A stretch of DNA of 64,000 nt from Sulfurospirillum cavolei (GTDB lineage Bacteria; Campylobacterota; Campylobacteria; Campylobacterales; Sulfurospirillaceae): assembly GCF_000813325.1 (NCBI RefSeq), contig NZ_BBQE01000011.1; one strand, written 5' to 3'. Position numbers and translations under genes: made by a program. The notes below the pieces were generated by a model. That model was not told where the DNA came from. It saw only the letters and a program-made list of their open reading frames with translations, and did not search any database. Of this stretch, positions 17,004 to 26,006 are shown piece after piece (position 1 is the first letter of the stretch; each line of letters starts with the position of its first letter).

Positions 17004-18347
17004 TTATTTTTTAATAGAAAGCACCTTGATAATGTCAACGGCACTTTTGAGTTGTAAATCTTTATAAAGATTCTCTTGGGTTACGATCTCTTTATTGGTT
17101 GTTTTAGAGTCCTTACCGCCCTTCGCTTTTGTTTTTGCCTCTTTCGTATCCGCGACCGCGGTTGTTTTATTTTCGTCTACTTTTTTAAGTTCACCTTCAA
17201 GGTGTTTTTTCAAATCTTTTTCTTTAAGCGTTTGTTCGTTGGTTTTATTCGGTACGTCTCCGGGATAAACGACGATGTCCGGTACGACGCCTTCGGCTTG
17301 AATGGTACGACCGCTTGGGAGGTAGTAACGAGCAATGGTTAAGCGGATGGCTTCGTTATCGACGACGGGAAGAATGGCTTGAACGCTACCTTTGCCGAAC
17401 GTTTTTTCACCGACGATGACCGCGCGTTTGTGGTCTTGCAATGCACCGCTGACGATTTCGCTGGCACTGGCACTTCCGCCGTTGACGAGAACGACCAACG
17501 GTTTTTTGGTAATCATATCGGCTTTGTTGGCTTTATACTCGGCGTTTTCGGACTCGACGCGTCCTTTTTGCGAAACGATGATTCCCTCGTCGACGAAAAG
17601 GTTTACCAATCCGACGGCTTGGTTGAGAAGGCCTCCGGGATTGTTGCGGAGATCTAAAATAATACCTTTAACGTTTTTGTTTTTGTTGATCGCTTCTTGA
17701 ACGTCGCCTACGATGTTTTTATCAAAGTTAACGACGCGAACGTAAAGCATATTTTCGTTTTCAACCGTTTTGGTATAAACCGATTCGATTTTAATAATAT
17801 CGCGGACGATGGAGATCAGTAAGGGTTTTGTCTCGCCTTCGCGTACCAAGGTTAGCTCGATACCGGTACCGGGTTTACCTCTCATGATATTGACCGCTTC
17901 GTCAATCGTCATATTGAGCGTTGATTGTTTATTGATTTTTAGGATGATGTCTCCGGCTTTGACTCCCGCTTTATCCGCAGGCGTTCCTTCCATCGGAGCG
18001 ATAACGGTTAAGGCACCGTCTTTTTGACCGACGGTAATTCCTAAACCGCCGAATTCGCCTTCGGTTTGAATTTTAAGGTCTTTAAGATGTTTCTCGTCTA
18101 AGTATGAGGAGTGTGCATCAAGGTTGGTTAAAAGTCCTTCGATCGCTTTTGTGACGATATCGTCGATTTTAAGGTCGTCGACGTAGTATTTTTCAATCGT
18201 AGCCAAAACACGCGTAAATTTGGCAAGCGATGCAAGGCGACTTTTTTCTCCTTCGGGAGTGTCTGCGAAGAGTGTCGAAGAAAAAAACGTTATGAGGGCT
18301 ACAAACGTAGCGGTGAAGCCGAGAGCGGCAAAAGATGGATGTTTCAT
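17004..18347 (-). CDS. ctpA: Carboxyl-terminal processing protease (S41)
   Basis: Periplasmic serine protease of 447 residues. Signal peptide 1-28, a PDZ domain (about 100-180, with GGLGITVG and AGVKAGDIIL), then the S41 catalytic domain with the Ser region NGGSASASEI and the Lys region EKTFGKGSVQ. The tail (about 370-425) is Lys/Thr-rich and low in complexity. CtpA proteins trim C-termini of envelope proteins and peptidoglycan hydrolases. It heads the minus-strand run ctpA-purC-purS-purQ and is divergent from clpB. Confidence 0.93.
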   Translation of the reverse strand: MKHPSFAALGFTATFVALITFFSSTLFADTPEGEKSRLASLAKFTRVLATIEKYYVDDLKIDDIVTKAIEGLLTNLDAHSSYLDEKHLKDLKIQTEGEFGGLGITVGQKDGALTVIAPMEGTPADKAGVKAGDIILKINKQSTLNMTIDEAVNIMRGKPGTGIELTLVREGETKPLLISIVRDIIKIESVYTKTVENENMLYVRVVNFDKNIVGDVQEAINKNKNVKGIILDLRNNPGGLLNQAVGLVNLFVDEGIIVSQKGRVESENAEYKANKADMITKKPLVVLVNGGSASASEIVSGALQDHKRAVIVGEKTFGKGSVQAILPVVDNEAIRLTIARYYLPSGRTIQAEGVVPDIVVYPGDVPNKTNEQTLKEKDLKKHLEGELKKVDENKTTAVADTKEAKTKAKGGKDSKTTNKEIVTQENLYKDLQLKSAVDIIKVLSIKK

Positions 18348-18520
18348 AGGGTGTGTTTAACTCCTAGCAAGAGATGCATATATTTGGAGTGTTGATTATA
18401 GTGGAAGTTCCCTAAAATTTCTATGAAATCCAAGGGCGGATCGGTAGGTTTAAAACGTTTGACAGGTCGGTATTTAATGCTAAAATAGTCGCCATATATA
18501 ATGCCTTTGTGCTAAATAAA

Positions 18521-18550
18521 CTTGACAACAATAGACTAAAGTTATATAAT
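18521..18550 (+). promoter_or_regulatory. clpB promoter overlapped by an HspR (HAIR-type) operator
   Basis: TTGACA (18522-18527) and TATAAT (18545-18550) are separated by exactly 17 bp, a consensus sigma70 promoter. CTTGACA, 7 bases, ACTAAAG (18521-18541) matches the HspR inverted repeat CTTGAGT-N7-ACTCAAG at 11 of 14 positions and covers the -35 and spacer. HspR bound here would block polymerase. A similar site lies before cbpA-hspR at 44704-44724. Confidence 0.75.
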
Positions 18551-18574
18551 AGCGTAAAAATCAAAGGAGATGCG

Positions 18575-21148
18575 ATGAACTCACTTTTTGAACAACTAAC
18601 CAATCAAATGCGCGAAGCGATAGAAAGTGCTATTAGCCTATCTTTACATTCGAAAAATCAAGAGGCAACCCCTTTACATGTACTTTGGGGATTGATTACC
18701 AATTCGGCTTCGATTCTCAATCAAGTTTTTACTAAAATGAACATCGATAAGAGTGCTATCGAACTTGAAGTCAAAAGCGAAATTCAAAAATTACCGACGG
18801 CTTCTTCGGTGACGAAAGAGAATATTACCGTTTCACGTGCCTTAGTCGAGACGCTTCAAAAAGCCGAAGGCTTAATGAAACAAAAAGGCGACAGCTATTT
18901 ATCGGTCGATACGTGGCTTTTGGCGAACCTCGACAATGATCCTTTTAAAAAGATTTTGGGCAAATACTTAGACTTATTGCAATTTAAAAAGAATCTTGAA
19001 GCGTTGCGCGGCGGTAAAAAAATCGATAAGCAAAGTGCGGACGACAATCTTGAGTCTTTGGATAAATACGGTATCAATCTGACCAAACTGGCTGTCGAAG
19101 GCAAGCTCGATCCGGTCATCGGACGCGACGAAGAGATCAGTCGGATGATGCAGATTTTGATTCGTAAGACGAAAAACAATCCGATCTTGATCGGCGAACC
19201 CGGTACGGGTAAAACGGCGATCGCCGAGGGTTTAGCCTTGCGTATCGCGCACAACGACGTGCCGTTAAGCTTGCAAAACAAAAGCGTGATCGCGCTTGAT
19301 ATGAGTGCATTAATTGCCGGAGCCAAATACCGCGGCGAGTTTGAAGATCGACTCAAAGCCGTCATCGACGAAGTGAAAAAAAACGGCAATATCATCTTGT
19401 TTATCGACGAGATCCACACCATCGTCGGTGCAGGTGCGAGCGAAGGCAGTATGGACGCGGCGAATATCTTAAAACCAGCCCTTGCCAGAGGCGAGCTTCA
19501 CACCATCGGTGCGACGACCTTAAAAGAGTACCGCAAGTATTTTGAAAAAGATGCGGCGTTGCAACGTCGTTTCCAACCGGTCACGGTCAACGAACCGAGC
19601 ATCAACGAAGCGTTACAGATTTTACGCGGTATTAAAGAACACCTTGAAGCGCACCATAACGTTAGCATTCAAGACTCCGCGCTGGTTGCGGCGGCAAAGC
19701 TGAGCTCACGTTACATCAGCGATCGTTTTTTACCCGATAAAGCGATCGATTTGATCGACGAAGCCGCGGCGGAACTTAAAATGCAGATCGAAAGCGAACC
19801 CACCGAGCTCAGTCGTATTAAACGTGCGATTAGTACGCTGATGGTTGAAAAAGAGGCACTTTTGATGGAAAAAAACAAAAAGAACGACGAGCGTTTGCAT
19901 GCCATCGAAAAAGAGCTTAGCGATGCCAAAGAGAAGATGCACGCGCTTGATGCGCAGTTTGAAAACGAAAAGAGCGTTTTTAACGACATCGCCTCCATCA
20001 AAAGCCAAGCCGAGGCATTGAAGCGCGAAGCCGAGAGTGCCAAAAAACGCAGCGAGTTTAACAAAGCCGCCGAGATCGAATACGGCAAACTGCCCGATCT
20101 CTTAAAAAAAGAAGACGAACTCAAAGCCAAATGGGAAAAGATGCAAGAGAGCGGAACGTTGCTTAAGAACAGCGTCGATGAAGAGATGATCGCAACGATC
20201 GTCAGTAAATGGACGGGCATTCCGGTGACGAAAATGCTCCAAAGCGAGAAGACGAAAGTCTTACATGTCGAGGCGTATCTCCAAAAAGAGGTTATCGGGC
20301 AAGACGAAGCGATCAAGGCGATCGGTCGTGCGATTAAACGTAATAAAGCAGGTCTTAGCGAGCAAAACAAGCCGATCGGTAGCTTTCTTTTCTTAGGACC
20401 TACGGGCGTGGGTAAAACGCAAAGTGCCAAAGCGTTAGCGAACTTTTTGTTCGATACGACCAAAGCGCTGATACGTTTTGATATGAGTGAATATATGGAA
20501 AAACATTCGGTCAGTCGTTTGGTGGGTGCGCCTCCAGGATATGTGGGGTACGACGAGGGTGGACAACTCACCGAAGCGGTGCGTCGCAAACCCTACAGCG
20601 TCGTATTATTCGATGAGATTGAAAAAGCGCATCCGGATGTCTTTAACATCTTGCTTCAGGTGCTCGATGAAGGACGATTGACGGACAATAAAGGCGTGAC
20701 GGTCGATTTTAAAAATACGATCATCATCTTAACGTCCAATATCGCCAGTAGCAAAATTATGGAATTTGAGGGCGAAAAACGTCAAGAAGAGGTGATGAAA
20801 GAGCTTCGTGCCTACTTTAAACCCGAATTTCTCAATCGTTTGGACGATATTGTGATCTTCAATCCGCTCACCGAAGACGGTCTTAGAGAGATCGTGAGCA
20901 TTATGTTTAAAGAGATCGAAACCAAACTTGCCGGCAAAGAGATCAAAGCCGAATTGACGACCGCCGCAAAAGCGTTGATCGCCGAGGCGGGATTTGATCC
21001 GGTCTACGGAGCGCGTCCTTTGAAACGTGCTTTGTATGAGTTAGTGGAAGACAAATTGGCGGAGCTGATTTTGGAAGATCGGTTGCATGAGGGCGAAAAT
21101 ATCGTTATCGATGCCCAAGAGGGCAAAATCGTTATTCGAAAAAAGTAA
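18575..21148 (+). CDS. clpB: Disaggregase ClpB (Hsp100)
   Basis: Hexameric AAA+ chaperone of 857 residues that extracts and refolds aggregated protein with DnaK. It has an N-terminal Clp repeat domain (about 1-140), a first ATPase domain with GEPGTGKTA and FIDEIHTIVGAG, the coiled-coil M domain (about 400-520), and a second ATPase domain with GPTGVGKTQ and LFDEIEKAHPDV. The ATG at 18575 has AAAGGAGA 4 nt upstream; the in-frame GTG at 18509 lies upstream of the -10 element and cannot be used. Regulation by HspR is likely from the operator over its promoter. Confidence 0.97.
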   Translation: MNSLFEQLTNQMREAIESAISLSLHSKNQEATPLHVLWGLITNSASILNQVFTKMNIDKSAIELEVKSEIQKLPTASSVTKENITVSRALVETLQKAEGLMKQKGDSYLSVDTWLLANLDNDPFKKILGKYLDLLQFKKNLEALRGGKKIDKQSADDNLESLDKYGINLTKLAVEGKLDPVIGRDEEISRMMQILIRKTKNNPILIGEPGTGKTAIAEGLALRIAHNDVPLSLQNKSVIALDMSALIAGAKYRGEFEDRLKAVIDEVKKNGNIILFIDEIHTIVGAGASEGSMDAANILKPALARGELHTIGATTLKEYRKYFEKDAALQRRFQPVTVNEPSINEALQILRGIKEHLEAHHNVSIQDSALVAAAKLSSRYISDRFLPDKAIDLIDEAAAELKMQIESEPTELSRIKRAISTLMVEKEALLMEKNKKNDERLHAIEKELSDAKEKMHALDAQFENEKSVFNDIASIKSQAEALKREAESAKKRSEFNKAAEIEYGKLPDLLKKEDELKAKWEKMQESGTLLKNSVDEEMIATIVSKWTGIPVTKMLQSEKTKVLHVEAYLQKEVIGQDEAIKAIGRAIKRNKAGLSEQNKPIGSFLFLGPTGVGKTQSAKALANFLFDTTKALIRFDMSEYMEKHSVSRLVGAPPGYVGYDEGGQLTEAVRRKPYSVVLFDEIEKAHPDVFNILLQVLDEGRLTDNKGVTVDFKNTIIILTSNIASSKIMEFEGEKRQEEVMKELRAYFKPEFLNRLDDIVIFNPLTEDGLREIVSIMFKEIETKLAGKEIKAELTTAAKALIAEAGFDPVYGARPLKRALYELVEDKLAELILEDRLHEGENIVIDAQEGKIVIRKK

Positions 21149-21153
21149 GCCTT

Positions 21154-21186
21154 AAAAGTTACATGTAAGTCTTACATGTAACTTTT
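21154..21186. terminator. clpB terminator built from two TTACATGTAA copies
   Basis: Arms AAAAGTTACATGTAAG and its exact complement (16 bases each, one base between) followed by a run of seven T. It begins 6 bp after the clpB stop and ends at the convergent gene at 21188, so it can serve both strands. Confidence 0.85.
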
Positions 21187-21187
21187 T

Positions 21188-21613
21188 TTAGGGTTGGCAA
21201 TCTTTGTATTGAACGGAAAATTTAAACAATTCGGTGTTGTTTAGATCGTAAAAAACGTAAACGAAAACGGCACCGTGTTTTAACAACTGCTTGATCTCTT
21301 CATCGCTACACAAATAGCTTCGATTGTTCTCAAACGTCGTTTTGATGAGCGTACCTTTGTCGGTTTTCAGGATGGTTTGAATCATCTCGTTATGCGAATT
21401 GATGCGGTTACGGTACTCGATCGCGTTTTGAAAACTCACGACGTCCACGAGCGTGGTATAGTCGTCGAGAAGCATCGGAATATGCTCTTTGGTGCCGTCT
21501 TTGATAATCGATAAAATTTTAGGAATATCTTCCTCTTTGAAATTATCGTCGTCGGTGACGTCATTGGCGAAAAGCGACGTGAGAAGTGCTACAATAATCG
21601 CGTATTTTTTCAT
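21188..21613 (-). CDS. Small exported protein of unknown function
   Basis: 141 residues with a signal peptide (1-16, ending LFA). The mature chain has two cysteines, Cys113 (SYLCSDEE) and Cys139 (YKDCQP), which could form a disulfide. The C-terminal strands FVYVFYDLNNTELFKFSVQY look like one beta sheet. I do not recognise the family. It stands alone, convergent with clpB, and shares a short divergent promoter region with the Cys-rich gene at 21689. Confidence 0.6.
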   Translation of the reverse strand: MKKYAIIVALLTSLFANDVTDDDNFKEEDIPKILSIIKDGTKEHIPMLLDDYTTLVDVVSFQNAIEYRNRINSHNEMIQTILKTDKGTLIKTTFENNRSYLCSDEEIKQLLKHGAVFVYVFYDLNNTELFKFSVQYKDCQP

Positions 21614-21688
21614 AACCTTATTCCTTTGAGCGAATTTTACTATAAAATTCTCAATATAACGGTCTTTTTTTCAAGGAAACGACAAATT

Positions 21689-22129
21689 ATGAGCTATTTG
21701 CATTGGTTTGAAGCACATGCTAACAAACATCACGCGATTATCGTTAAACTTTTGATGCAAAAGATGTCCAAAGAAGCGATCATCGACTATTTTACGTTTG
21801 AAAAGATGCGCTTGAACGAGCCGGATTTTTGCCCTTTGTATGGAGATTGTCAAAAGTGCCATACGATGAAGAAACTGAATTGCTATTTGTGCGCTTGCCC
21901 GCATTTTCGGTTTAACGATGAGGGAATTGCGTGCCGCGAAGGGATAACGTATAAAAGCACTTGTGCGATCGCTTCACGCAAGGGTCGTTACGTGATTTTT
22001 GAAAACGTTGCGCATTTGGATTGCTCTTTGTGCACGGTTCCCCATACCGAAGCGTTTATCGCAAAACACTTCGATTTGGAGTGGAAACACCTTATGAGAG
22101 CGTGTCTTGAGCATGCTCTAAAGGCGTAG
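21689..22129 (+). CDS. Cysteine-rich small domain protein, probable metal binder
   Basis: 146 residues with ten cysteines: 48, 54, 57, 65, 68, 70, 82, 92, 112 and 115. The segment FCPLYGDCQKCHTMKKLNCY matches the 'cysteine-rich small domain' family (PF04071 as I recall it), thought to bind zinc or an iron-sulfur centre; some members sit beside cobalamin genes. A cobalamin-dependent mutase operon starts 0.9 kb downstream, but the rraA and cytochrome genes between them lie on the other strand. The ATG at 21689 is chosen for its AAGGAAA site; an in-frame upstream start at 21626 has no such support. Its last 38 bp overlap the convergent rraA gene. Confidence 0.75.
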   Translation: MSYLHWFEAHANKHHAIIVKLLMQKMSKEAIIDYFTFEKMRLNEPDFCPLYGDCQKCHTMKKLNCYLCACPHFRFNDEGIACREGITYKSTCAIASRKGRYVIFENVAHLDCSLCTVPHTEAFIAKHFDLEWKHLMRACLEHALKA

Positions 22130-22589
22130 CGCTTAGGATGATTCCATCGCGATCGGCGTAAAGATAGTCGCCTTCATTGAACGTTACGCCGCCGAACGAG
22201 AAGCTTACATGTAAGCTTCCTTCTTGAGGTTCCATCGTCTTTTTCGGACATGTTCCCAATGCGAAAAGCCCTACATCGATCTCTTTCGTATTTTTAGTAT
22301 CGCGGACGTAACCGTTGATCACGATTCCCGCCCAGTGATTTTCATACGCGAATTTCATCAAATTATCGCCGACGACGGCCGTGTATGCGGCATGAACGTC
22401 GACGACGGCTATGCGTCCGGCACCTTCGCTTTTGAGCAGTTCGACTAACGTTTTGTTATTGCCAAAGAGTTGAACGGTAACGATAGAGCCGAAGATGCGT
22501 TTGCGTCCGCCGTAGGATTTAAAAAGAGGATCGAGAACGCGAACGTGATTAGGATAGGCATCGCAAAGGTCTGCGGTGTAAAATTTCAT
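22092..22589 (-). CDS. rraA: RraA-family protein (RNase E inhibitor-like / aldolase fold)
   Basis: 165 residues with the RraA fold signature: TADLCDAYPN at the start, a central GRIAVVDVHAAYTAVVGDNLMKFA and GIVINGYVRDT. In E. coli RraA binds RNase E, but Campylobacterota generally rely on RNase J/Y, so regulation of another nuclease or a 4-hydroxy-4-methyl-2-oxoglutarate aldolase-type activity is possible. It contains an 18-bp perfect palindrome (AAGCTTACATGTAAGCTT, 22201-22218). Its 3' end overlaps that of the Cys-rich gene. Confidence 0.88.
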   Translation of the reverse strand: MKFYTADLCDAYPNHVRVLDPLFKSYGGRKRIFGSIVTVQLFGNNKTLVELLKSEGAGRIAVVDVHAAYTAVVGDNLMKFAYENHWAGIVINGYVRDTKNTKEIDVGLFALGTCPKKTMEPQEGSLHVSFSFGGVTFNEGDYLYADRDGIILSATPLEHAQDTLS

Positions 22590-22601
22590 AAGAGCTCCTT
22601 G

Positions 22602-22958
22602 TTATTTGAAAAGGCGTATTAGGTTATCTTGAGTGGACATGGGTGAACGCTTCGGTACGGTAAAATCGACTTTTTCTTCATGGCAAGAACCGCAGAGTTT
22701 GAGCTCTTGATGTGCCCCGACGTCTTTTTGCGCATAAACGTTTTCACGTGAATGGCAATCAAAGCAGTCTTTTCCGCATTGCCCTTTTTCGGAGGGTTTA
22801 TTGTGACATGTAATGCACTCTTTTAATACGAAATGGTTGGAATCGTCGATATGAGGTTGCAGTTTGGGATGACACTCCAAGCAACTGCCTCCGCATGCCG
22901 ATACGTTAGTGCCGAAAGCTGCTAGAAAAATGCTACACGCGAGTAAAATACGATACAT
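22602..22958 (-). CDS. Small periplasmic tetrahaem cytochrome c
   Basis: 118 residues with a signal peptide (about 1-20) and four CxxCH haem c sites: CLECH (26-30), CITCH (48-52), CFDCH (65-69) and CGSCH (89-93). His36, His42 and His83 are candidates for distal ligands. The size suggests a soluble electron carrier, or a subunit that shuttles electrons to a periplasmic reductase. No reductase gene is adjacent; rraA is 12 bp downstream on the same strand and the glutamate mutase operon is divergent. The electron partner cannot be named. Confidence 0.88.
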   Translation of the reverse strand: MYRILLACSIFLAAFGTNVSACGGSCLECHPKLQPHIDDSNHFVLKECITCHNKPSEKGQCGKDCFDCHSRENVYAQKDVGAHQELKLCGSCHEEKVDFTVPKRSPMSTQDNLIRLFK

Positions 22959-23046
22959 GCTAAAACTTTTTCAAAAAATTTGTGTTAATTATACTTTAAT
23001 AAGGTTAAGATAAAATACAAAATTATTCAAAATTTAGGCTAAAAGA

Positions 23047-23454
23047 ATGAAAGTTGTCACGGGCGTAGTCGGCAACGATATTCACGTGGTCGCCAACCGA
23101 CTTATCGATATATCGTTACAAGCAAGAGGGTTTGAGGTGTTCAATCTGGGCGTGAATACTTCATTGGAAGAGTTTATCGACGCGGTGGTTGAAACCGACG
23201 CCGACATTTTGCTGATCTCGTCACTCAACGGCGAAGCGGAAGGGTGGTGTAGAGATTTGCAGTTTTTGCGCTCCGAGTATAACTTGCGTGAAGACGTTAT
23301 CTTTGTGATCGGCGGCAACTTAGCCGTGGGTGAAGCCAAACAAGACGATATTATTCCCAAATACCGATCTTACGGGTTCGATCTCGTGTTCCATCAAGTC
23401 GATCTCAATACCGGTTTAGACGAGTTAGAGCGATACGTCAAGGAGCGTGCATGA
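23047..23454 (+). CDS. glmS: Glutamate (methylaspartate) mutase, B12-binding subunit S
   Basis: 135-residue cobalamin-binding subunit of coenzyme-B12 glutamate mutase, which interconverts L-glutamate and (2S,3S)-3-methylaspartate. The base-off binding motif is GNDIHVVAN: Asp11 and His13 (the lower cobalt ligand) are present, but the family Gly of DxHxxG is Ala16. The rest of the motif, SSL and IGGN, is kept. It is the first gene of a tightly overlapping operon with glmE, glmL and a ligase. A TAAAAT at 23011-23016 is a candidate -10. Confidence 0.92.
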   Translation: MKVVTGVVGNDIHVVANRLIDISLQARGFEVFNLGVNTSLEEFIDAVVETDADILLISSLNGEAEGWCRDLQFLRSEYNLREDVIFVIGGNLAVGEAKQDDIIPKYRSYGFDLVFHQVDLNTGLDELERYVKERA

Positions 23455-24815
23455 GTCTGTTGCAAAAAGAGCGCGACGTCATTACGCGCAACGAATACGC
23501 CGACACGTTTGATTTCGCCGAAATCGAAAACTTTATCGCGAATGCTCCTAAAGAGCTTTTTATCACGCATCATTTTAAAAAACGCGATCGTCTTTTGGTT
23601 CAGCCGCGAGGCGGTTTCCCGACCTATAAAAAGATGTTTGAACTCTACGAAACGTTTATGGGCGCGGACATCGACGTTCTGCCTTTAACGGTGGATAGTA
23701 ACACGCGCCTCAACGACTATGCGATGGCGCAAAAGATGCTTCGCCTCTCCGAAGAGAACGAGATGGACATGCTTAACGGCTATCCGCTTGTCAATCACGG
23801 TTATCGAACGACCAGAAAGATGATCACACACTTTAACAAACCCGTTAGCCTTCGCCACGGCACACCCGATGCGAGGCTTTTGGTGGAAACCGCTTTGGCA
23901 TCGGGCATTTTTGAGATCGAGGGCGGACCGATTACGTACATGTTGCCTTACTCGAAAAATTTTCCGCTCGATAAAGCCTTCTTGTACTGGAAATACGTCG
24001 ATAAAGTCTGTGCTCTGTACTCCAAATTGAATGAGCCGATCAACCGTGAATCGTTCGGTCCTCTAACGGCAACGCTCGTTCCGCCGTGCATCGTTATCGT
24101 GATCCAGCTCATCGAGATGCTTCTATCGTTGGAAGAAGGCGTCAAATCCTTTTCGGTCAGTTTCTCGCAAAACGGCTCGATGATACAAGACATCGTCACG
24201 TCCAATGTCTTAAAGAAATTGGCACGCGAATACGCCGATACGTTTGGAAGTCAAGATGCCATCATCAATCTCGTTTACCATCAGTGGATGGGTGCGTTTC
24301 CGCGCAACAAAGAACTCTCCGACCAACTGATCAATACCAACACGGTCATTGCCGCGATGGTCAGAGCCGATAAAATCATCATCAAAACGCGCGACGAGGC
24401 GTTTGGAATTCCGACCATGCAATGCAATGCCCAATCGGTCGCTAATACCAAATATACGCTTCGTACTCTCAAAGGACTTCCCGTGATGAGCGATGCCGAA
24501 GAAGAGGAAAATCTTGAGTTGGAAGTACGGGCGTTAATGGATGCGGTCATGAACGATCCTGCCGATACCTTGTGGCGGAAAGTGTTTAACACTATCAAAA
24601 GCGGACTTATCGACGTGCCGTTTTCGCCGCACATCATCAACCATAACGCCGTGATTACGATTCGAGACGATCAAGGCAATATCCGCATCATCGATAAAGG
24701 AAAGCTTCCATTGCCGGAACGCTGTTTTGCGTATGAAAAATCCAAAGTCAATTTACCGGAAAGTAAAACCGAAGTCATCAACAAAATTATCCACGACATA
24801 GGAGCCATGCTATGA
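23451..24815 (+). CDS. glmE: Glutamate (methylaspartate) mutase, catalytic subunit E
   Basis: 454-residue TIM-barrel subunit that binds glutamate and houses the adenosylcobalamin radical chemistry together with GlmS. The substrate-binding region is recognisable: RHGTPDARLL carries an Arg that holds the glutamate carboxylate, and EGGPITYMLPYSKN has the Glu and two Tyr of the active site. QPRGGFPTY near residue 50 supplies another conserved Arg. Length is slightly below that of the Clostridium enzyme (about 483). The start overlaps glmS by 4 bp (ATGA). Confidence 0.93.
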   Translation: MSLLQKERDVITRNEYADTFDFAEIENFIANAPKELFITHHFKKRDRLLVQPRGGFPTYKKMFELYETFMGADIDVLPLTVDSNTRLNDYAMAQKMLRLSEENEMDMLNGYPLVNHGYRTTRKMITHFNKPVSLRHGTPDARLLVETALASGIFEIEGGPITYMLPYSKNFPLDKAFLYWKYVDKVCALYSKLNEPINRESFGPLTATLVPPCIVIVIQLIEMLLSLEEGVKSFSVSFSQNGSMIQDIVTSNVLKKLAREYADTFGSQDAIINLVYHQWMGAFPRNKELSDQLINTNTVIAAMVRADKIIIKTRDEAFGIPTMQCNAQSVANTKYTLRTLKGLPVMSDAEEEENLELEVRALMDAVMNDPADTLWRKVFNTIKSGLIDVPFSPHIINHNAVITIRDDQGNIRIIDKGKLPLPERCFAYEKSKVNLPESKTEVINKIIHDIGAML

Positions 24816-26005
24816 GTAAACTATTGATCGACGTGGGTAGTACCTATTTTAAAGTGTGCCAGCAAAGCGGTATCAATCAATATTTTCGCGATTTTAATAA
24901 AGATATTTTTGATGATTTGCTCAACAAATGCGGCGATATTTTTTCCAATTACGCAAAAGAAGATATTTATATTTGCTCTTCCGCTAACGGCGGTTTAAGT
25001 ACGCTCATTATCGGTTTGACCAATTCGTTTAGCCTCAAATTCGCCAAAAACATAGCGTTTAACTCGGGGATTAACATCATCGATACGATTTTGTACCATA
25101 AAATTGACGAAGCCAAAGCACCGGGAGAACTGATTGACGTGGTTATTCTCGTCGGCGGGATCGACGGTATCGCAAACGTGTTTGACGAAAAGTTGTTTCG
25201 CTTTTTACGCAATGTTCATTACAACAACATCGTGTACGTCGGTACGAAGCAAGACGCAATGTTTTTGAGCGAGAACATTCAAGAACTTAAAGTGCTCGGA
25301 AACATCATCACCGAAAAGCTACATGTCAACGGCGGTGAGCTGAAAGAATACTTGACCAATCTGTACCAAGCCGATATCGTCGGAAAAGAGGACATCAAAC
25401 ACCTCTACGCTATTACGGCCAATCAAATTTATTCGACGCCTTACATCGTCAATCGCTCTTTGCCGTTGATTGACGCCAATTTTGACGTGGTCAATCCGTT
25501 CATCGTCGTGGATATCGGCGGCGCAACGACCGATATTCATTACAGCCGCGATTTGGTACGCGACAATATCGTCAGCGAAAGCGGATTTGATCGTTTGGTG
25601 TTTAAAAAACTGGGCGTCTATAAATCACGTGAGACGCTGATCTTTGCCGCCAAAAACAACGAATTTGTGTACGAGCTTTTAGCGTATTTGAACGTAACGG
25701 AAAATATCTTGGAAGAAGAGAGCGAGAAGGCACTTCGCATTTTGATGCAGCTCTCCATTTTCTTGGTGCTTTATAAAGTCTCGCGCTTGCACCCGTTGTA
25801 CGTAACGCTACATCTTGAACAGCTCAAAACCGTCGTATTAACGGGCGGTATCACTAAAGTGCTTTCGTATGAAGAGGCGGAGAGCATTATGCAGTTTTTC
25901 TATAAAAAAGTATTAGGACTTCACGCCATACCCAACATCGTGATGGATTACGAGTATGCCATTTGGACGCTTGGCATGCAAAACGATACCGCTTCAAGGA
26001 GCTAA
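24812..26005 (+). CDS. glmL: GlmL-type ASKHA protein (putative mutase chaperone or reactivase)
   Basis: 397 residues with two actin-like ATPase phosphate motifs: LLIDVGSTYFKV at the N-terminus and FIVVDIGGATTDIHYS in the middle. MutL/GlmL proteins lie between glmS and glmE in Clostridium and are thought to assist or reactivate the mutase; the role has not been firmly proven. Here it follows glmE with an ATGA overlap, consistent with a dedicated helper. TTGACGGGCGG-type adenosine motif region (VVLTGGITKVL) is also present. Confidence 0.85.
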   Translation: MSKLLIDVGSTYFKVCQQSGINQYFRDFNKDIFDDLLNKCGDIFSNYAKEDIYICSSANGGLSTLIIGLTNSFSLKFAKNIAFNSGINIIDTILYHKIDEAKAPGELIDVVILVGGIDGIANVFDEKLFRFLRNVHYNNIVYVGTKQDAMFLSENIQELKVLGNIITEKLHVNGGELKEYLTNLYQADIVGKEDIKHLYAITANQIYSTPYIVNRSLPLIDANFDVVNPFIVVDIGGATTDIHYSRDLVRDNIVSESGFDRLVFKKLGVYKSRETLIFAAKNNEFVYELLAYLNVTENILEEESEKALRILMQLSIFLVLYKVSRLHPLYVTLHLEQLKTVVLTGGITKVLSYEEAESIMQFFYKKVLGLHAIPNIVMDYEYAIWTLGMQNDTASRS

Positions 26006-26006
26006 G

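Noticed and set aside
19711..20589. 292-codon open frame antisense to clpB
   Set aside because: It lies fully inside clpB; its product is Ser-rich, low in complexity and has no ribosome-binding site. Long antisense frames are common here because of codon bias.
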